The notes: generated by a model not told the origin, from the sequence alone. Shown: positions 34,523 to 43,400, counted from the first letter of the stretch. The stretch is DNA of 64,000 bases from Pseudomonas rhizoryzae (GCF_005250615.1 NZ_SULM01000007.1:186001-250000); one strand, 5' to 3'. Translations and numbers: made by a program.

Positions 34523-35815
34523 ATGACGGTTGCCACCGCCCCCTCTTCCGCCTTCCAGCGCGTGCTCGAATGGCGCTATTCCACCCTGATGGTGTGGACG
34601 GCCATCGGCCTGCTGTTCGTCGAGACCTTTTCCGGCTTTCTGCGCTACGCCCTGGACATGGTCGGCGCCTCGGCGCTGGTCTATCTGCCCAAGATCGCCT
34701 GCCTGGCGCTCTTCGCCCTGCAGCTGGTCACGGTCAAGATACCCAAGGTGATCTGGGTCGGGCTGCTCGCCGGCCTGGCCTATGCCGCCCTCGCCCTGCT
34801 GCATGGCGGCACCTTCAACAACGTGCTGTTCTCGCTGTTCGTCTACAGCCCGCTGCTGTTCGGCCTGCTTTGCGGTCGCGAGCTGCTCAAGCAGCGCCGG
34901 CTGCTGGCGCGGGCCATGTTCCTGCTGCTGATCGCCTGCCTGATCGGCATCGCCCTGGACAAGTTCACCGCGGTGCCCTGGAAGGGCTACAGCTACAACC
35001 TGGGCGGCAACGACATCGCCGGCAATACCCAGTGGGTCGCCGGTGAAGAGGACCGCATCGCCGGTTTCGCCCGGGTCTCCAACGTGCTGGCGGCACTGAT
35101 CGCCGTCTACTGCCTGTTCCTGGCGCAATTCGCCCGCTCCAAGGCGCTCTGGCTGGTGGTCGCCCTGATCGGCTTCTTCGGCATCCTGCTCACCACCAGC
35201 AAGGCGCCCGCCGCGGCCTTTGCCTTCACCCTGCTGCTGATGATGACCCGCCGCTTCCAGTGGCCGACCTACGCCCTGATCCTGCTCGCCGTGGTCGGCG
35301 GCATGCTGCTGCCGGTGCTCGGCCTGATCCGCGACTTCGATCCGTTGGTGGTGATGAGCGACAGCGGCCTGGCCTCCTTCTACGATCGCCTGGTCAACAC
35401 CTGGCCCAACGTCGTCGCGGAGATGAGCCGCCACGGCTGGACGGTCGAGGGTGCCGGCTTCGGCCTGTTCGGCAGCTCCATGGCCGCCTTCCCCGTCCCG
35501 GGGATCGACCTCTTCGTCACCAGCGATAGCAGCGTGGTCTATCTCTGGTGCGTGTTCGGGGTCGTCGGCATCCTGGGCTATGCCCTGCAGCTGCCGGTGT
35601 TCATCCGCCTGCACACCGCGCCCGACCGTCTGAGTCACACCCTGCTGGCCATCGCCTTCTGCCTCTGCCTGATCGGCTGGACCACCGACCTCTTCGATAT
35701 CGGCGTCGGCAACCTCTTCGTCGGCATCATCCTCGGCTACGTGCTGATGCGCGATGCGGAAGACGACGAGCAGCAGCGGCTGCGACCGGTCAGCGGCAGC
35801 GCCCTGGCCGACTGA
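34523..35815 (+). CDS. O-antigen ligase/polymerase-like membrane protein
   Basis: A 430-residue protein of about twelve spans; ATG 34523 is 8 nt after AGGGA. Hydrophobic helices fill residues 30-270, a larger polar loop around 280-320 contains IRDFDPLVVMSDSGLASFYDRLVNTWPNVVAEM, and the last spans include LLAIAFCLCLIGWTTDLFDIGVGNLFVGIILGYVLM. That topology fits the Wzy_C/WaaL superfamily, which joins or polymerises undecaprenyl-linked glycans in the periplasm. It stands alone with its own promoter, an ops site and a strong terminator, detached from both polysaccharide clusters. Ligase versus polymerase cannot be decided. Confidence 0.7.
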   Translation: MTVATAPSSAFQRVLEWRYSTLMVWTAIGLLFVETFSGFLRYALDMVGASALVYLPKIACLALFALQLVTVKIPKVIWVGLLAGLAYAALALLHGGTFNNVLFSLFVYSPLLFGLLCGRELLKQRRLLARAMFLLLIACLIGIALDKFTAVPWKGYSYNLGGNDIAGNTQWVAGEEDRIAGFARVSNVLAALIAVYCLFLAQFARSKALWLVVALIGFFGILLTTSKAPAAAFAFTLLLMMTRRFQWPTYALILLAVVGGMLLPVLGLIRDFDPLVVMSDSGLASFYDRLVNTWPNVVAEMSRHGWTVEGAGFGLFGSSMAAFPVPGIDLFVTSDSSVVYLWCVFGVVGILGYALQLPVFIRLHTAPDRLSHTLLAIAFCLCLIGWTTDLFDIGVGNLFVGIILGYVLMRDAEDDEQQRLRPVSGSALAD

Positions 35816-35836
35816 GACCTAGCGGCTGACGAAAAA

Positions 35837-35870
35837 AAGGGCCGATCCCGCGAGGGATCGGCCCTTTTTT
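35837..35870. terminator. Strong intrinsic terminator, bidirectional
   Basis: AAGGGCCGATCCC (35837-35849) and GGGATCGGCCCTT (35854-35866) form a perfect 13-bp stem with a GCGA loop, followed by more T residues on the + strand and preceded by an A-run, so it can stop the ligase-like gene and the oppositely oriented garD. Confidence 0.92.
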
Positions 35871-35883
35871 ATGGGCGCACGCC

Positions 35884-37440
35884 TCAGGTCACCGGCGCCG
35901 GATTGAACAGCGCCAGGTCGTTGTGCAGGCGATGGCGCTCGGCCCAGGTCTGCCGCCGGCCGCTGGCCACGTCCAGGTAGCACTGGAAGATTTCCCAGCC
36001 CATCTCCTCCAACGACAAGCGTCCGCTCACCACCCGTCCGGCATCGATGTCGATCAGATCGGGCCAGCGCTCGGCCAGTTGGGTGCGGGTCGAGACCTTG
36101 ATCACCGGCACCATGGACAGTCCATAGGGGGTGCCACGACCGGTGGTGAAGATGTGCAGGTTCATGCCCGCCGCCAGTTGCAGGGTGCCGCAGATGAAGT
36201 CGCTGGCCGGGGTGGCAGCGAAGTACAGGCCCTTGCCCTTGATCTTCTCGCCAGGCGCTATGACCCCGGCGATGGGGCTGGTGCCGGACTTGGCTATGGA
36301 GCCCATGGCCTTTTCGACGATGTTGTTCAACCCGCCCTTCTTGTTGCCAGGGGTGGTATTAGCGCTGCGGTCGGCCATGCCCCGCTCCAGGTAGCGGTCG
36401 TACCAGTCCATCTCGCGGATCAGGGCGTCGGCCACTTCGGGGGTGGCGGCGCGGGGGGTCAGCAGGTGGATGCCGTCGCGCACCTCGGTGTTCTCGGAGA
36501 ACATCACCGTGGCCCCGGCCCGCACCAGCAGATCGGCGGCCACGCCCAGGGCCGGGTTGGCGGTGATGCCGGAGAAGGCGTCGCTGCCGCCGCACTGCAT
36601 GCCCACCACCAGCTCGGACGCCGGCACCGTCTCGCGGCGGCGCCCATTGAGCAGCTCCAGGCGCACCTCGATCAGCCCCATGATCTGCTCGACCATGCCG
36701 GCGAAGCCGTTGGCCGAATCCTGCAGGCGGAACAGCCAGGCCTCTTCATCCTGCCCGGCGGTGAGGTCGTCGCCCGGCATCAACTGGCTGGCCTGCAACT
36801 TCTCGCAACCCAGGCCGATGACCAGCGCCTGGCCGCCGAAATTGGGGTTGCGGCTGATGTTGTGCAGGGTGCGGATCGGGATAACTGCATCGGGGGCATT
36901 GATGGCCACGCCGCAGCCGTAGCTGTGGGACAGCGGCACCACGTCGTCGACGTTGGGATAGCGCGGCAGGATCTCCTTGCGCACCCGCTCCACGCAATGG
37001 TCCAGCACCCCCACCACGCACTGCACGGTGGTGGTCACCGCGAGGATGTTGCGGGTGCCGACGCTACCGTCCGGATTGCGGAAGCCCTCGAAGGTATAGC
37101 CCTCCAGCGGTTCGCCGACCTGGCCAGGGGCGGTGGCCTTGGGCAGGTTGTCCAGCGCCGGCGGTTCCGGCATGCGCAGCAGGGCCTCGGTGATCCAGCT
37201 GCCGGCGGGAATGTCCTGCAGGGCGTAGCCGATGACCTCGCCATAGCGCACCACCTTGGCACCGGCGGTCAGGGCTACCAGGGAAACCTTGTGACTCTGG
37301 GGAATGGCCTCGACGGTGGTCAGGCCATCGGCGAAGGCGGTGCCAGCGGCCACGCCGGGTTCGTTGACCACCACCCCGACGTTGTCCTGGGGATGGAGCT
37401 TGATGTAGCGCGGCGAATCTCGGTGATCGATCAGGTGCAT
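35884..37440 (-). CDS. garD: Galactarate dehydratase
   Basis: A 518-residue enzyme from the start at 37440 (GGAG about 9 nt upstream). It shows the two-part architecture of GarD: an N-terminal SAF-like domain ([16 protein letters not shown] ... PAGSWI) and the UxaA/GarD catalytic domain with [85 protein letters not shown] and the exact ending FNPAPVT known from E. coli GarD (523 residues). It dehydrates galactarate to 5-dehydro-4-deoxy-D-glucarate. It is controlled presumably by the LacI-type regulator encoded upstream, through the two operators between them. No transporter or aldolase gene accompanies it. Confidence 0.93.
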   Translation of the reverse strand: MHLIDHRDSPRYIKLHPQDNVGVVVNEPGVAAGTAFADGLTTVEAIPQSHKVSLVALTAGAKVVRYGEVIGYALQDIPAGSWITEALLRMPEPPALDNLPKATAPGQVGEPLEGYTFEGFRNPDGSVGTRNILAVTTTVQCVVGVLDHCVERVRKEILPRYPNVDDVVPLSHSYGCGVAINAPDAVIPIRTLHNISRNPNFGGQALVIGLGCEKLQASQLMPGDDLTAGQDEEAWLFRLQDSANGFAGMVEQIMGLIEVRLELLNGRRRETVPASELVVGMQCGGSDAFSGITANPALGVAADLLVRAGATVMFSENTEVRDGIHLLTPRAATPEVADALIREMDWYDRYLERGMADRSANTTPGNKKGGLNNIVEKAMGSIAKSGTSPIAGVIAPGEKIKGKGLYFAATPASDFICGTLQLAAGMNLHIFTTGRGTPYGLSMVPVIKVSTRTQLAERWPDLIDIDAGRVVSGRLSLEEMGWEIFQCYLDVASGRRQTWAERHRLHNDLALFNPAPVT

Positions 37441-37727
37441 GGTCTTGTTCTCCGTCGGGATCAAGCCCGGACTGGGTCAGGCTGAGGGGCACCCAGGAAC
37501 TCGCCGCGGGAGGTACGCCGTTCGACGCGTGGGATGCAAACGACGCGAGGCAGGGTAAGGGGTGCCAGGATCATGAAATCCACCATCCTCGAGTCTGGCG
37601 GACCTCCGGACTGCTGGCGGCCACCGCGAAAGGCAGCGACAGGGTGCGCCTACAGATAGGTCTTGCGGCATCCACAACGGAGCCCTCCCGCCTGATTGTT
37701 GTTATCGAGCGCGGCCTGGCTGCAGCG

Positions 37728-37741
37728 TGATTGCGCAATCA
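37728..37741. promoter_or_regulatory. LacI-family operator candidate 1
   Basis: TGATTGCGCAATCA is a perfect 14-bp palindrome with a central CG step, the usual form of LacI-family operators. An identical copy lies 67 bp away. Confidence 0.75.
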
Positions 37742-37794
37742 TCACGAGACGCAATCAACCGGCGCAGCCCGCGCGCTTGGCCCAAGACTAGCCA

Positions 37795-37808
37795 TGATTG
37801 CGCAATCA
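37795..37808. promoter_or_regulatory. LacI-family operator candidate 2
   Basis: Second exact copy of TGATTGCGCAATCA, 36 bp beyond the stop codon of the LacI-type regulator gene. A half site GCAATCA lies between the two copies at 37751-37757. Confidence 0.75.
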
Positions 37809-37843
37809 AACAAGTACGATGTCTAACGACGCTAGGCCGCCAG

Positions 37844-38881
37844 TCAGGTCGTGGCGCGGTCGATGATGTGGAAGCCGGTATCGAGGCGGACGGGCTGCCG
37901 GGGCTGCTCACCCCCGCCAAGACGCTGCAGCAGTGCCTCCGCCGCCAGGGTGCCCATGCGCTCCCCCGCCACGCTGACCGATGACAGCGGCGGATGCATC
38001 TGGGCCGCGCTGGAGAGATTGCCGAAGCCCAGCACCGCCAGCTCCTCGGGCACGCCTAGACCGCGACTCGCGGCTTCCGCCATCACGCCCTGGGCGACGG
38101 TATCGGAACTGCAGACCACCACGTCGTAGGGCTCACCTCGGGCTAGCAACCGCTGCAGCCCGATCCGTCCGGACTCCACCAGGGCGGGTGCCGGCAGGAT
38201 TTCCACCGCGGGCTCCGCCAATCCCAGCTCGGCCAGGCGGGCGACCAGACTCTGGCAGCGACGCAGGGCGCGGGGATCGTCCACCGACACCACCGCGAAG
38301 CGGCGATAACCGCGGGCATACAGGTGCTCGGCCTGGGCCCGGCCCACGGCTTCGTGGGAGAAGCCCACCTGCATGTCCAGCGGCGCCTCGCTCAGGTCCC
38401 AGGACTCCACCACCGGAATGCCGGCCTGCGCCAGGCGCTCGCGGCTGGCCGCGGTGTGCAGGGTGCCGGTCAGCACGATGCCATCGGGCCGGCGCCCCAG
38501 CACGGCGGCCAGCAGCTGTTCCTCCTGTTCGGCACTGTAGCCGGTCAGGCCCAGCAGGGTCTGGTAGCCGGCCTGGGCCAGGCGATCCATCAGCGCCTGC
38601 ACCGTCTCGGCGAAGATGGAGTGGACGATGGTCGGCACGAACAACGCCACCAGGCGACTGCGCTTGGACGCCAGGCCGCCGGCCAGCAGATTGGGGACGT
38701 AGCCGGTGGCCTGCACCGCCGCCAGCACCTTGGTGCGCGCCGCCTCGCTGACGATCTCCGGCCGGTTCAATGCCCGCGAAACGGTGATCGGCGACACCCC
38801 GGCCACCCGCGCCACGTCGATGAGCGTGGGGGCAGCGGGGTTGAGCGAGGATGGGGAGGTTTTGCCGGACGTCTTGGCCAT
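37844..38881 (-). CDS. LacI-family transcriptional regulator (GntR/GalR-like)
   Basis: A 345-residue repressor. The N-terminal helix-turn-helix and hinge are TLIDVARVAGVSPITVSRALNRPEIVSEAARTKVLAAVQATGYVPNLLAGGL, followed by a periplasmic-binding-protein-like effector domain beginning SRLVALFVPTIVHSIFAETVQAL. Sequence features are closest to the gluconate repressor GntR subgroup of LacI proteins. It lies immediately upstream of garD on the same strand, so the likely inducer is a sugar acid such as galactarate, glucarate or a product. Two identical palindromes 36-116 bp after its stop are the probable binding sites. Confidence 0.9.
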   Translation of the reverse strand: MAKTSGKTSPSSLNPAAPTLIDVARVAGVSPITVSRALNRPEIVSEAARTKVLAAVQATGYVPNLLAGGLASKRSRLVALFVPTIVHSIFAETVQALMDRLAQAGYQTLLGLTGYSAEQEEQLLAAVLGRRPDGIVLTGTLHTAASRERLAQAGIPVVESWDLSEAPLDMQVGFSHEAVGRAQAEHLYARGYRRFAVVSVDDPRALRRCQSLVARLAELGLAEPAVEILPAPALVESGRIGLQRLLARGEPYDVVVCSSDTVAQGVMAEAASRGLGVPEELAVLGFGNLSSAAQMHPPLSSVSVAGERMGTLAAEALLQRLGGGEQPRQPVRLDTGFHIIDRATT

Positions 38882-39014
38882 GGATTGCCAAAGATGGTGA
38901 AGGGAGGCGTCATGGTAACGGTTGGGACGGGTGGCGTCCCCGCGAACAGCGTCGCTGTGGAAAACCGCGGAGCGTTTTCCACTGGGAATGGATACCGATA
39001 GAGCATCGAATCAC

Positions 39015-39062
39015 GTGGGAGCGGCCGCATCGGCGGACCGCTATGGCCGCGACACACCCTAC
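39015..39062 (+). repeat. REP-like repeat unit A
   Basis: Begins GTGGGAGCGGCCGCATCG and ends GGCCGCGACACACCCTAC. Related units occur at 40382-40431 (opposite strand) and 40448-40487. The leading GTAGGAGCGG type is a common extragenic palindrome family in Pseudomonas. Confidence 0.6.
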
Positions 39063-39150
39063 GCCAGGTCTGATGGCGGCCATGGGCCGTTCTGACAGAA
39101 TCGAGTACGCTTTAAGAGTGACCGTATCGCCCTAGCCTTACAACCTAACT

Positions 39151-39307
39151 GCCATCGTCGTGCAGATATCTGCCGCTAGCTCAAGGAACTCCCGCGTCAG
39201 CTCGGAAAGCTGCAGGAACACCGAGCTGCCTGCCCTGGGAACATGAAGTCCGCGCTAGGTACATCACGTACCCGCTCGGCCAGCAGCTGGACTATGCGCG
39301 TCAAAGG
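39151..39307 (-). pseudogene. Decayed 3' fragment of a threonine aldolase gene
   Basis: Read on the minus strand, the fragment encodes QLLAERVRDVPSADFMFPG, matching QLLAERVREVPGVDFMFPV of the intact ltaE product at 40484-41524. Base-level similarity runs from about 39151 to 39307 with an internal deletion near 39184, where roughly 100 bp of the intact gene are missing, plus frameshifts. It is only the C-terminal quarter of the gene and cannot be functional. It lies directly upstream of the methyltransferase gene, on the opposite strand. Confidence 0.8.
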
Positions 39308-39314
39308 TGTACTC

Positions 39315-40118
39315 ATGCCGCACTCAACTCCCTCGATACCTAATGTCCTTGCGCACAACCAAGCGGTTTGGGACACGCTTGCCGAGCAAGAGTGTGAATG
39401 GTCTCGCCCGGTTTCTTCGGAGGTCATTGAGGCCGCTCGCCAAGGACAGTGGTCCGTCAAACTGATACCCAGCGATCTACCCGAACACTGGCTGAATCAC
39501 GTCGCGGGTCTGGATATCCTTTGCCTTGCTTCTGCGGGGGGCCAGCAAGCTCCTGTTCTAGCGGCGGCAGGTGCTAAGGTGACTGTCTTCGATGCTTCCG
39601 AGAAACAGTTAGCGCAGGATCGACACGTCGCTGAGCGGGATGGCTTGGATCTGCTCACCGTTCAGGGTGACATGCGCGATCTTTCAGCCTTTGCCGACCA
39701 TTCGTTCGACGTCATCTTCCACCCAATTTCCAACCTCTATATACCTAACGTTCGACCTGTCTGGAGAGAGTGCTACCGCACCCTCCGTAGCGGAGGGCGT
39801 TTGCTGGCAAGCTTCTATAATCCAGTCGTTTTCGTGGAGGATCGCGCTCCCGAGCTGCGCAAACAAAAAACAATTCGCCCGCGTTACAGCATTCCCTATG
39901 CCGACACGAGGGATCTGGAACCCGGACAGCTCGAAAGCAAGATTGCACACGGCGAAGCCCTAGTCTTCGGGCATAGCCTCGGTGATCAGATCGGAGGCCA
40001 GATCGAGGCGGGCTTTAGCATCGAGGGATTCCTCGAAACCCATCAACCGACTCCACGCTTCGTGATTGATGAATTCCTACCGACGTTCATTGCTACATTA
40101 GCTGTGAAACGTAGATGA
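39315..40118 (+). CDS. Class I SAM-dependent methyltransferase
   Basis: A 267-residue protein starting at 39315 (AAAGG 7 nt upstream). The Rossmann-like fold is evident: LDILCLASAGGQQAPVLAAAGAKVTVFDASEKQLAQD (motif I and the acidic loop), then VQGDMRDLSAFADHSFDVIFHPISNLYI (motifs II-III) and WRECYRTLRSGGRLLASFYNP. The small-molecule substrate is unknown. GC is visibly lower than in neighbours, it has no operon partner, and it is framed by an ltaE fragment on one side and by repeats and the intact ltaE on the other. That pattern suggests a horizontally acquired gene inserted by recombination in the ltaE region. Confidence 0.85.
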   Translation: MPHSTPSIPNVLAHNQAVWDTLAEQECEWSRPVSSEVIEAARQGQWSVKLIPSDLPEHWLNHVAGLDILCLASAGGQQAPVLAAAGAKVTVFDASEKQLAQDRHVAERDGLDLLTVQGDMRDLSAFADHSFDVIFHPISNLYIPNVRPVWRECYRTLRSGGRLLASFYNPVVFVEDRAPELRKQKTIRPRYSIPYADTRDLEPGQLESKIAHGEALVFGHSLGDQIGGQIEAGFSIEGFLETHQPTPRFVIDEFLPTFIATLAVKRR

Positions 40119-40483
40119 GCAGGAGGCGCCGAGGGTGAGCGCCACAATAGAGGCTTTACTGGACATCACAATGAACAGCGTAGCGTGGAAAACGGCGCAG
40201 CCTTTTCCACTAGGGACTTAGTGCCTAGGGGGTCCCTCACCCCAACCCTCTCCCAAGGGGAGAGGGATTTATCCAGGCAGGCGTTCAGCGCCCCCCTTTG
40301 CGGCAAGATCGCGATCAACCGTCGTGTCCCCGCCCGTAGTAGGAATCAGGTACCGGTGGATAGGTTAGGCCTTCCCGCCCTGGCATCGCCTTACCGCGGC
40401 TATGGCGGTCCGACGATGCGGCCGCTCCTACAGGGAGTGATGCTTCCGTAGGAGCGGGCGGAACGCCCTGGCCACGACACGCC
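40119..40483. other. Repeat-rich gap between methyltransferase and ltaE
   Basis: A 365-bp gap without a gene. It holds a segment similar to 38945-38990, a C-rich run, and a pair of inverted REP-like units. Confidence 0.5.
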
Positions 40484-40487
40484 CTAC
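40382..40487. repeat. Inverted pair of REP-like units (BIME-like)
   Basis: Unit B on the minus strand (40382-40431) and unit C on the plus strand (40448-40487) face each other; CCGCTCCTAC and GTAGGAGCGG can pair across 16 nt. Unit C ends GGCCACGACACGCCCTAC, and its final CTA supplies the stop codon of ltaE on the minus strand. Confidence 0.65.
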
Positions 40488-41524
40488 CCCCCCATCGCCA
40501 TCCGAATGTCCGCCGCCAGTTCCAGCACCCGGGCTTCCTCGGTGTCCCAGGAACACATGAAGCGCGCCCCGCCGCTGCCGATGAAGGTGTAAAAGCGCCA
40601 GCCGCGACTGCGCAGGAACTCCAGCGCCGGTTCCGAGAGTTGCAGGAACACCGAATTGGCCTCCACCGGGAACATGAAGTCCACCCCGGGTACCTCGCGC
40701 ACCCGCTCGGCGAGCAGTTGCGCCATGCCGTTGGCGTGGCGGGCATGGCGCAGCCAGGTGTCGTTCTCCAGCACGCCGAGCCAGGGCGCGGAGAGGAATC
40801 TCATCTTGGAGGCCAGTTGGCCGGCTTGCTTGCAGCGGTATTCGAAGTCCTCGGCCAGATCGCGGTTGAAGAAGAGGATGGCCTCCCCCACCGCCATGCC
40901 GCTCTTGGTGCCGCCGAAGCAGAGCACGTCGACGCCGGCTTTCCAGGTCACCTCGGCTGGGGTACAGCCCAGGCTGGCCACCGCATTGGAGAACCGCGAG
41001 CCGTCCATGTGCAGGTGCAGGCCGAGGTCGCGGCAGGTGGCGCTGATGGCCTGCAGCTCGTGCAGACCATAGAGGGTGCCCACCTCGGTAACCTGGGTGA
41101 CGGTCACCGCCCGCGGCTTGGGAAAGTGGATGTCGGCGCGCTTGGTGGCGATCTGCTGGATGGCGCCCGGCGTCAGCTTGCCCTGGTGCGCCGGTGCCAG
41201 CAGCAGCTTGGAGCCGTTGGAGAAGAATTCCGGGGCGCCGCATTCGTCGGTCTCGACGTGGGCGGTGTCGGCGCAGATCACGCTGTGATAGCTCTGGCAC
41301 AGCGCGGCCAGGGCCAGGGAGTTGGCCGCCGTGCCATTGAAGGCGAAGAACACCTCGCAGTCGGTCTCGAACAGTTGGCGAAAGCGATCGGCGGCGCGCG
41401 CCGTCCAGCTGTCGTTGCCATAGGCGGTCTCATGACCGACGTTGGCTGCCGCCATGGCCGCCCAGGCCTCCGGGCAGATGCCGGAGTAGTTGTCACTGGC
41501 GAATTGCTGGGCATTGTTGCTCAT
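40484..41524 (-). CDS. ltaE: Low-specificity L-threonine aldolase
   Basis: A 346-residue PLP enzyme. It contains FASDNYSGICPEAW at the N-terminus, the substrate region GNDSWTARAADRFRQLFET, HMDGSRFSNAVASLG and the PLP lysine in LCFGGTKSGMAVGEA. It cleaves L-threonine or L-allo-threonine to glycine and acetaldehyde in the cytoplasm. The length agrees with Pseudomonas LtaE. The start codon overlaps the stop of the upstream aminopeptidase gene by 4 nt, so the two are co-translated. The stop codon falls in a REP-like unit, and a diverged remnant of the same gene end lies 1.2 kb downstream. Confidence 0.94.
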   Translation of the reverse strand: MSNNAQQFASDNYSGICPEAWAAMAAANVGHETAYGNDSWTARAADRFRQLFETDCEVFFAFNGTAANSLALAALCQSYHSVICADTAHVETDECGAPEFFSNGSKLLLAPAHQGKLTPGAIQQIATKRADIHFPKPRAVTVTQVTEVGTLYGLHELQAISATCRDLGLHLHMDGSRFSNAVASLGCTPAEVTWKAGVDVLCFGGTKSGMAVGEAILFFNRDLAEDFEYRCKQAGQLASKMRFLSAPWLGVLENDTWLRHARHANGMAQLLAERVREVPGVDFMFPVEANSVFLQLSEPALEFLRSRGWRFYTFIGSGGARFMCSWDTEEARVLELAADIRMAMGG

Positions 41525-43332
41525 GGAGCGGTCCTCGCGACGGGTTCGGTACGGGCGAGCAACCAATCGCGGGCGGCGCCTTCCACCAGCGGCAGCACAC
41601 GGCGGCGGACCTCGGCGTGATAGCCGTCCAGCCAGTCCAGCTCGTCGGCGCGCAGCAGCGCGAGGTCCAGGCAGCGGGTGTCCAGCGGGCAGAGGGTCAG
41701 GGTTTCGAAGGCCAGGAAGTCGCCGAACTCGGTGCTCTCCGCGCGGGTGCACAGCAGCAGGTTCTCGAGACGCACGCCCCACTGTCCGGGGCGATAGATG
41801 CCCGGTTCGTTGGAGGTGATCATGCCCTCGCGCAACTCATGGTGCGGCGTGATGGTGGCATAGAAGGAAATCGACTGCGGCCCCTCGTGCACATTGAGGA
41901 AGTAGCCCACGCCATGCCCGGTGCCATGGCCATAGTCGATGCCGGCGGCCCAGATCGGCTCGCGCGCCAGGGCATCGAGCATGGGCGCGGCGACCCCGGC
42001 GGGGAAGCGCGCCCGCGACAGCGCCAGCATGCCCTTGAGCACCAGGGTGAAGTCACGCTTCTGCGCCGCATTGGGCGTGCCTATGGGTACTACCCGGGTG
42101 ATGTCGGTGGTGCCGCCCAGGTACTGGCCGCCGCTGTCGATCAGCAGCAGGCCGTCGCCCTGGAGTTCGGCATGGGCTTCTTCGGTGGCGCGGTAGTGCG
42201 GCAGGGCACCACCGGCGTTGAAGCCGGCGATGGTGGCGAAGCTCAGGGAGACGAAATTCGGCCGGGCGGCGCGCGCCTCGGTCAGCCAGTCGTCCACGGT
42301 CAACTCGGTGAGGCGTTCGCCGCGGGCCAGGGCCGCTTCGAAGCGGGCGAAGAAGACGCACAGCGCCGCGCCATCCTCTTCCATGGCCGTGCGCACCTGG
42401 GCCGCCTCCTCGGCGGTCTTGCAGGCCTTGAGCAAGGTGGAGGGGTTTATCTGCTCCAGGCGCTTGACGCCCTGGGCCGTGGCTTCGGCCAGGCCCAGGG
42501 TCACGCGGGCCGGATCCACCAGCAGGCAGCTGCCCGCGGGCAGGCGCGCCAATTCCGCAGCCGCTTGATCGTAGTCGACCAGGGTCACGCCATCGGCCAC
42601 CAGGGCGGCGCGGATCTCGGCCGAGACCTTGGCCGGATCGATGAACAGCCGACAGCTGTCCTGGCCCAGCAGCAGGTGAGCGAGGAACACCGGGTTGTAA
42701 GGTACGTCGGCGCCGCGCAGGTTGAGCAGCCAGGCGATGTCGTCCAGCGAGGAGATGAAGTGCCACGCCGCGCCTGCCTCGGCCATGGCCTGGCGGACCT
42801 GGGCGAACTTGGCAGTGCGCGGCTGGGGCGCAAAGGGCGGGGCATGCACGAAGACCGGCGCAGCCGGCAGCTCCGGCCGCTCGCTCCAGATCGCCGCCAG
42901 GGGATCGCGATCGGTGCGCAGCTGGATGTTCTTGGGCTCCAGCGCCTGGCGTAGCGCGGCAGCGGCGCCCAGGGACAGCACCTGGCCATCCACCAGCACC
43001 GTACCGCCCGCGGGAACCTGAGCGGCCAGCCAGTGCAGATGGGCCTGGGGCTGGCCGGCGACCTGTTTCATCAGCTCGATGCCGCTGCCGGCCAATTCAC
43101 GGGCGGCCTGCTCCCAGTAGCGACTGTCGGTCCAGACGCCGGCGGCATCGCGGGTGACCAGCAGCAGGCCGGCGGAGCCGGTGAAGCCGGACAGCCAGGC
43201 GCGTCCCTGCCAGTATTCGGGCAGGTACTCGGACAGATGGGGATCGGCGCTGGGGATCAGGCAGGCGTCGGCGCCCTGCTCGGCCAGGAAGGCGCGCAGG
43301 CGGGCAAGTCGTTGAGCGGGAGTGGCGGTCAT
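41521..43332 (-). CDS. M24-family Xaa-Pro aminopeptidase
   Basis: A 603-residue protein; ATG 43332 follows GAGG at 5 nt. Two creatinase-like N-terminal domains (residues 1-310) precede the pita-bread metallopeptidase domain, with metal ligands in LLIDSGGQYLGGTTDITR, the substrate histidine region YGHGTGHGVGYFLNVHEGP, and MITSNEPGIY. This three-domain layout is that of the larger aminopeptidase P group (AMPP/XPNPEP1-like) rather than the 440-residue PepP. It removes N-terminal residues preceding proline. It overlaps ltaE by 4 nt, so both serve amino-acid recycling, though a direct functional link is not evident. Confidence 0.92.
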   Translation of the reverse strand: MTATPAQRLARLRAFLAEQGADACLIPSADPHLSEYLPEYWQGRAWLSGFTGSAGLLLVTRDAAGVWTDSRYWEQAARELAGSGIELMKQVAGQPQAHLHWLAAQVPAGGTVLVDGQVLSLGAAAALRQALEPKNIQLRTDRDPLAAIWSERPELPAAPVFVHAPPFAPQPRTAKFAQVRQAMAEAGAAWHFISSLDDIAWLLNLRGADVPYNPVFLAHLLLGQDSCRLFIDPAKVSAEIRAALVADGVTLVDYDQAAAELARLPAGSCLLVDPARVTLGLAEATAQGVKRLEQINPSTLLKACKTAEEAAQVRTAMEEDGAALCVFFARFEAALARGERLTELTVDDWLTEARAARPNFVSLSFATIAGFNAGGALPHYRATEEAHAELQGDGLLLIDSGGQYLGGTTDITRVVPIGTPNAAQKRDFTLVLKGMLALSRARFPAGVAAPMLDALAREPIWAAGIDYGHGTGHGVGYFLNVHEGPQSISFYATITPHHELREGMITSNEPGIYRPGQWGVRLENLLLCTRAESTEFGDFLAFETLTLCPLDTRCLDLALLRADELDWLDGYHAEVRRRVLPLVEGAARDWLLARTEPVARTAP

Positions 43333-43373
43333 GAACACCTCGACAAAGTCAGGGGCTCAGTGTGCCGCAGATA

Positions 43374-43400
43374 TAAAAAAGCCGCACCCAAGGGTGCGGC
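43374..43400 (-). terminator. Intrinsic terminator of the small exported-protein gene
   Basis: GCCGCACCC-AA-GGGTGCGGC (43381-43400) is a perfect 9-bp hairpin; read on the minus strand it is followed by TTTTTTAT (complement of 43373-43380). It ends the gene at 43452-43616, just before the aminopeptidase gene starts. Confidence 0.88.

Larger units (their letters stand above)
37441..37843 (-). promoter_or_regulatory. garD upstream region
   Basis: A 403-bp gap between the lacI-type gene and garD, both on the minus strand. It contains the two operators described separately and then almost 290 nt with no credible gene before the garD start, implying a long leader or a promoter nearer garD. Confidence 0.5.
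38882..39314. other. Repeat-rich gap with ltaE remnant
   Basis: A 433-bp stretch carrying a REP-like unit (39015-39062) and a decayed copy of the 3' end of ltaE (about 39151-39307). No intact gene is present. The segment from 38945 resembles 40170 onward (a shared motif of the form GAACAGCGT..GTGGAAAAC..GCG..GC.TTTTCCACT), so the whole flank of ltaE appears duplicated. Confidence 0.6.

Noticed and set aside
37477-37677. 66-codon minus-strand frame between the operators and garD
   Set aside because: No ribosome-binding site and no protein-like pattern; treated as untranslated leader.
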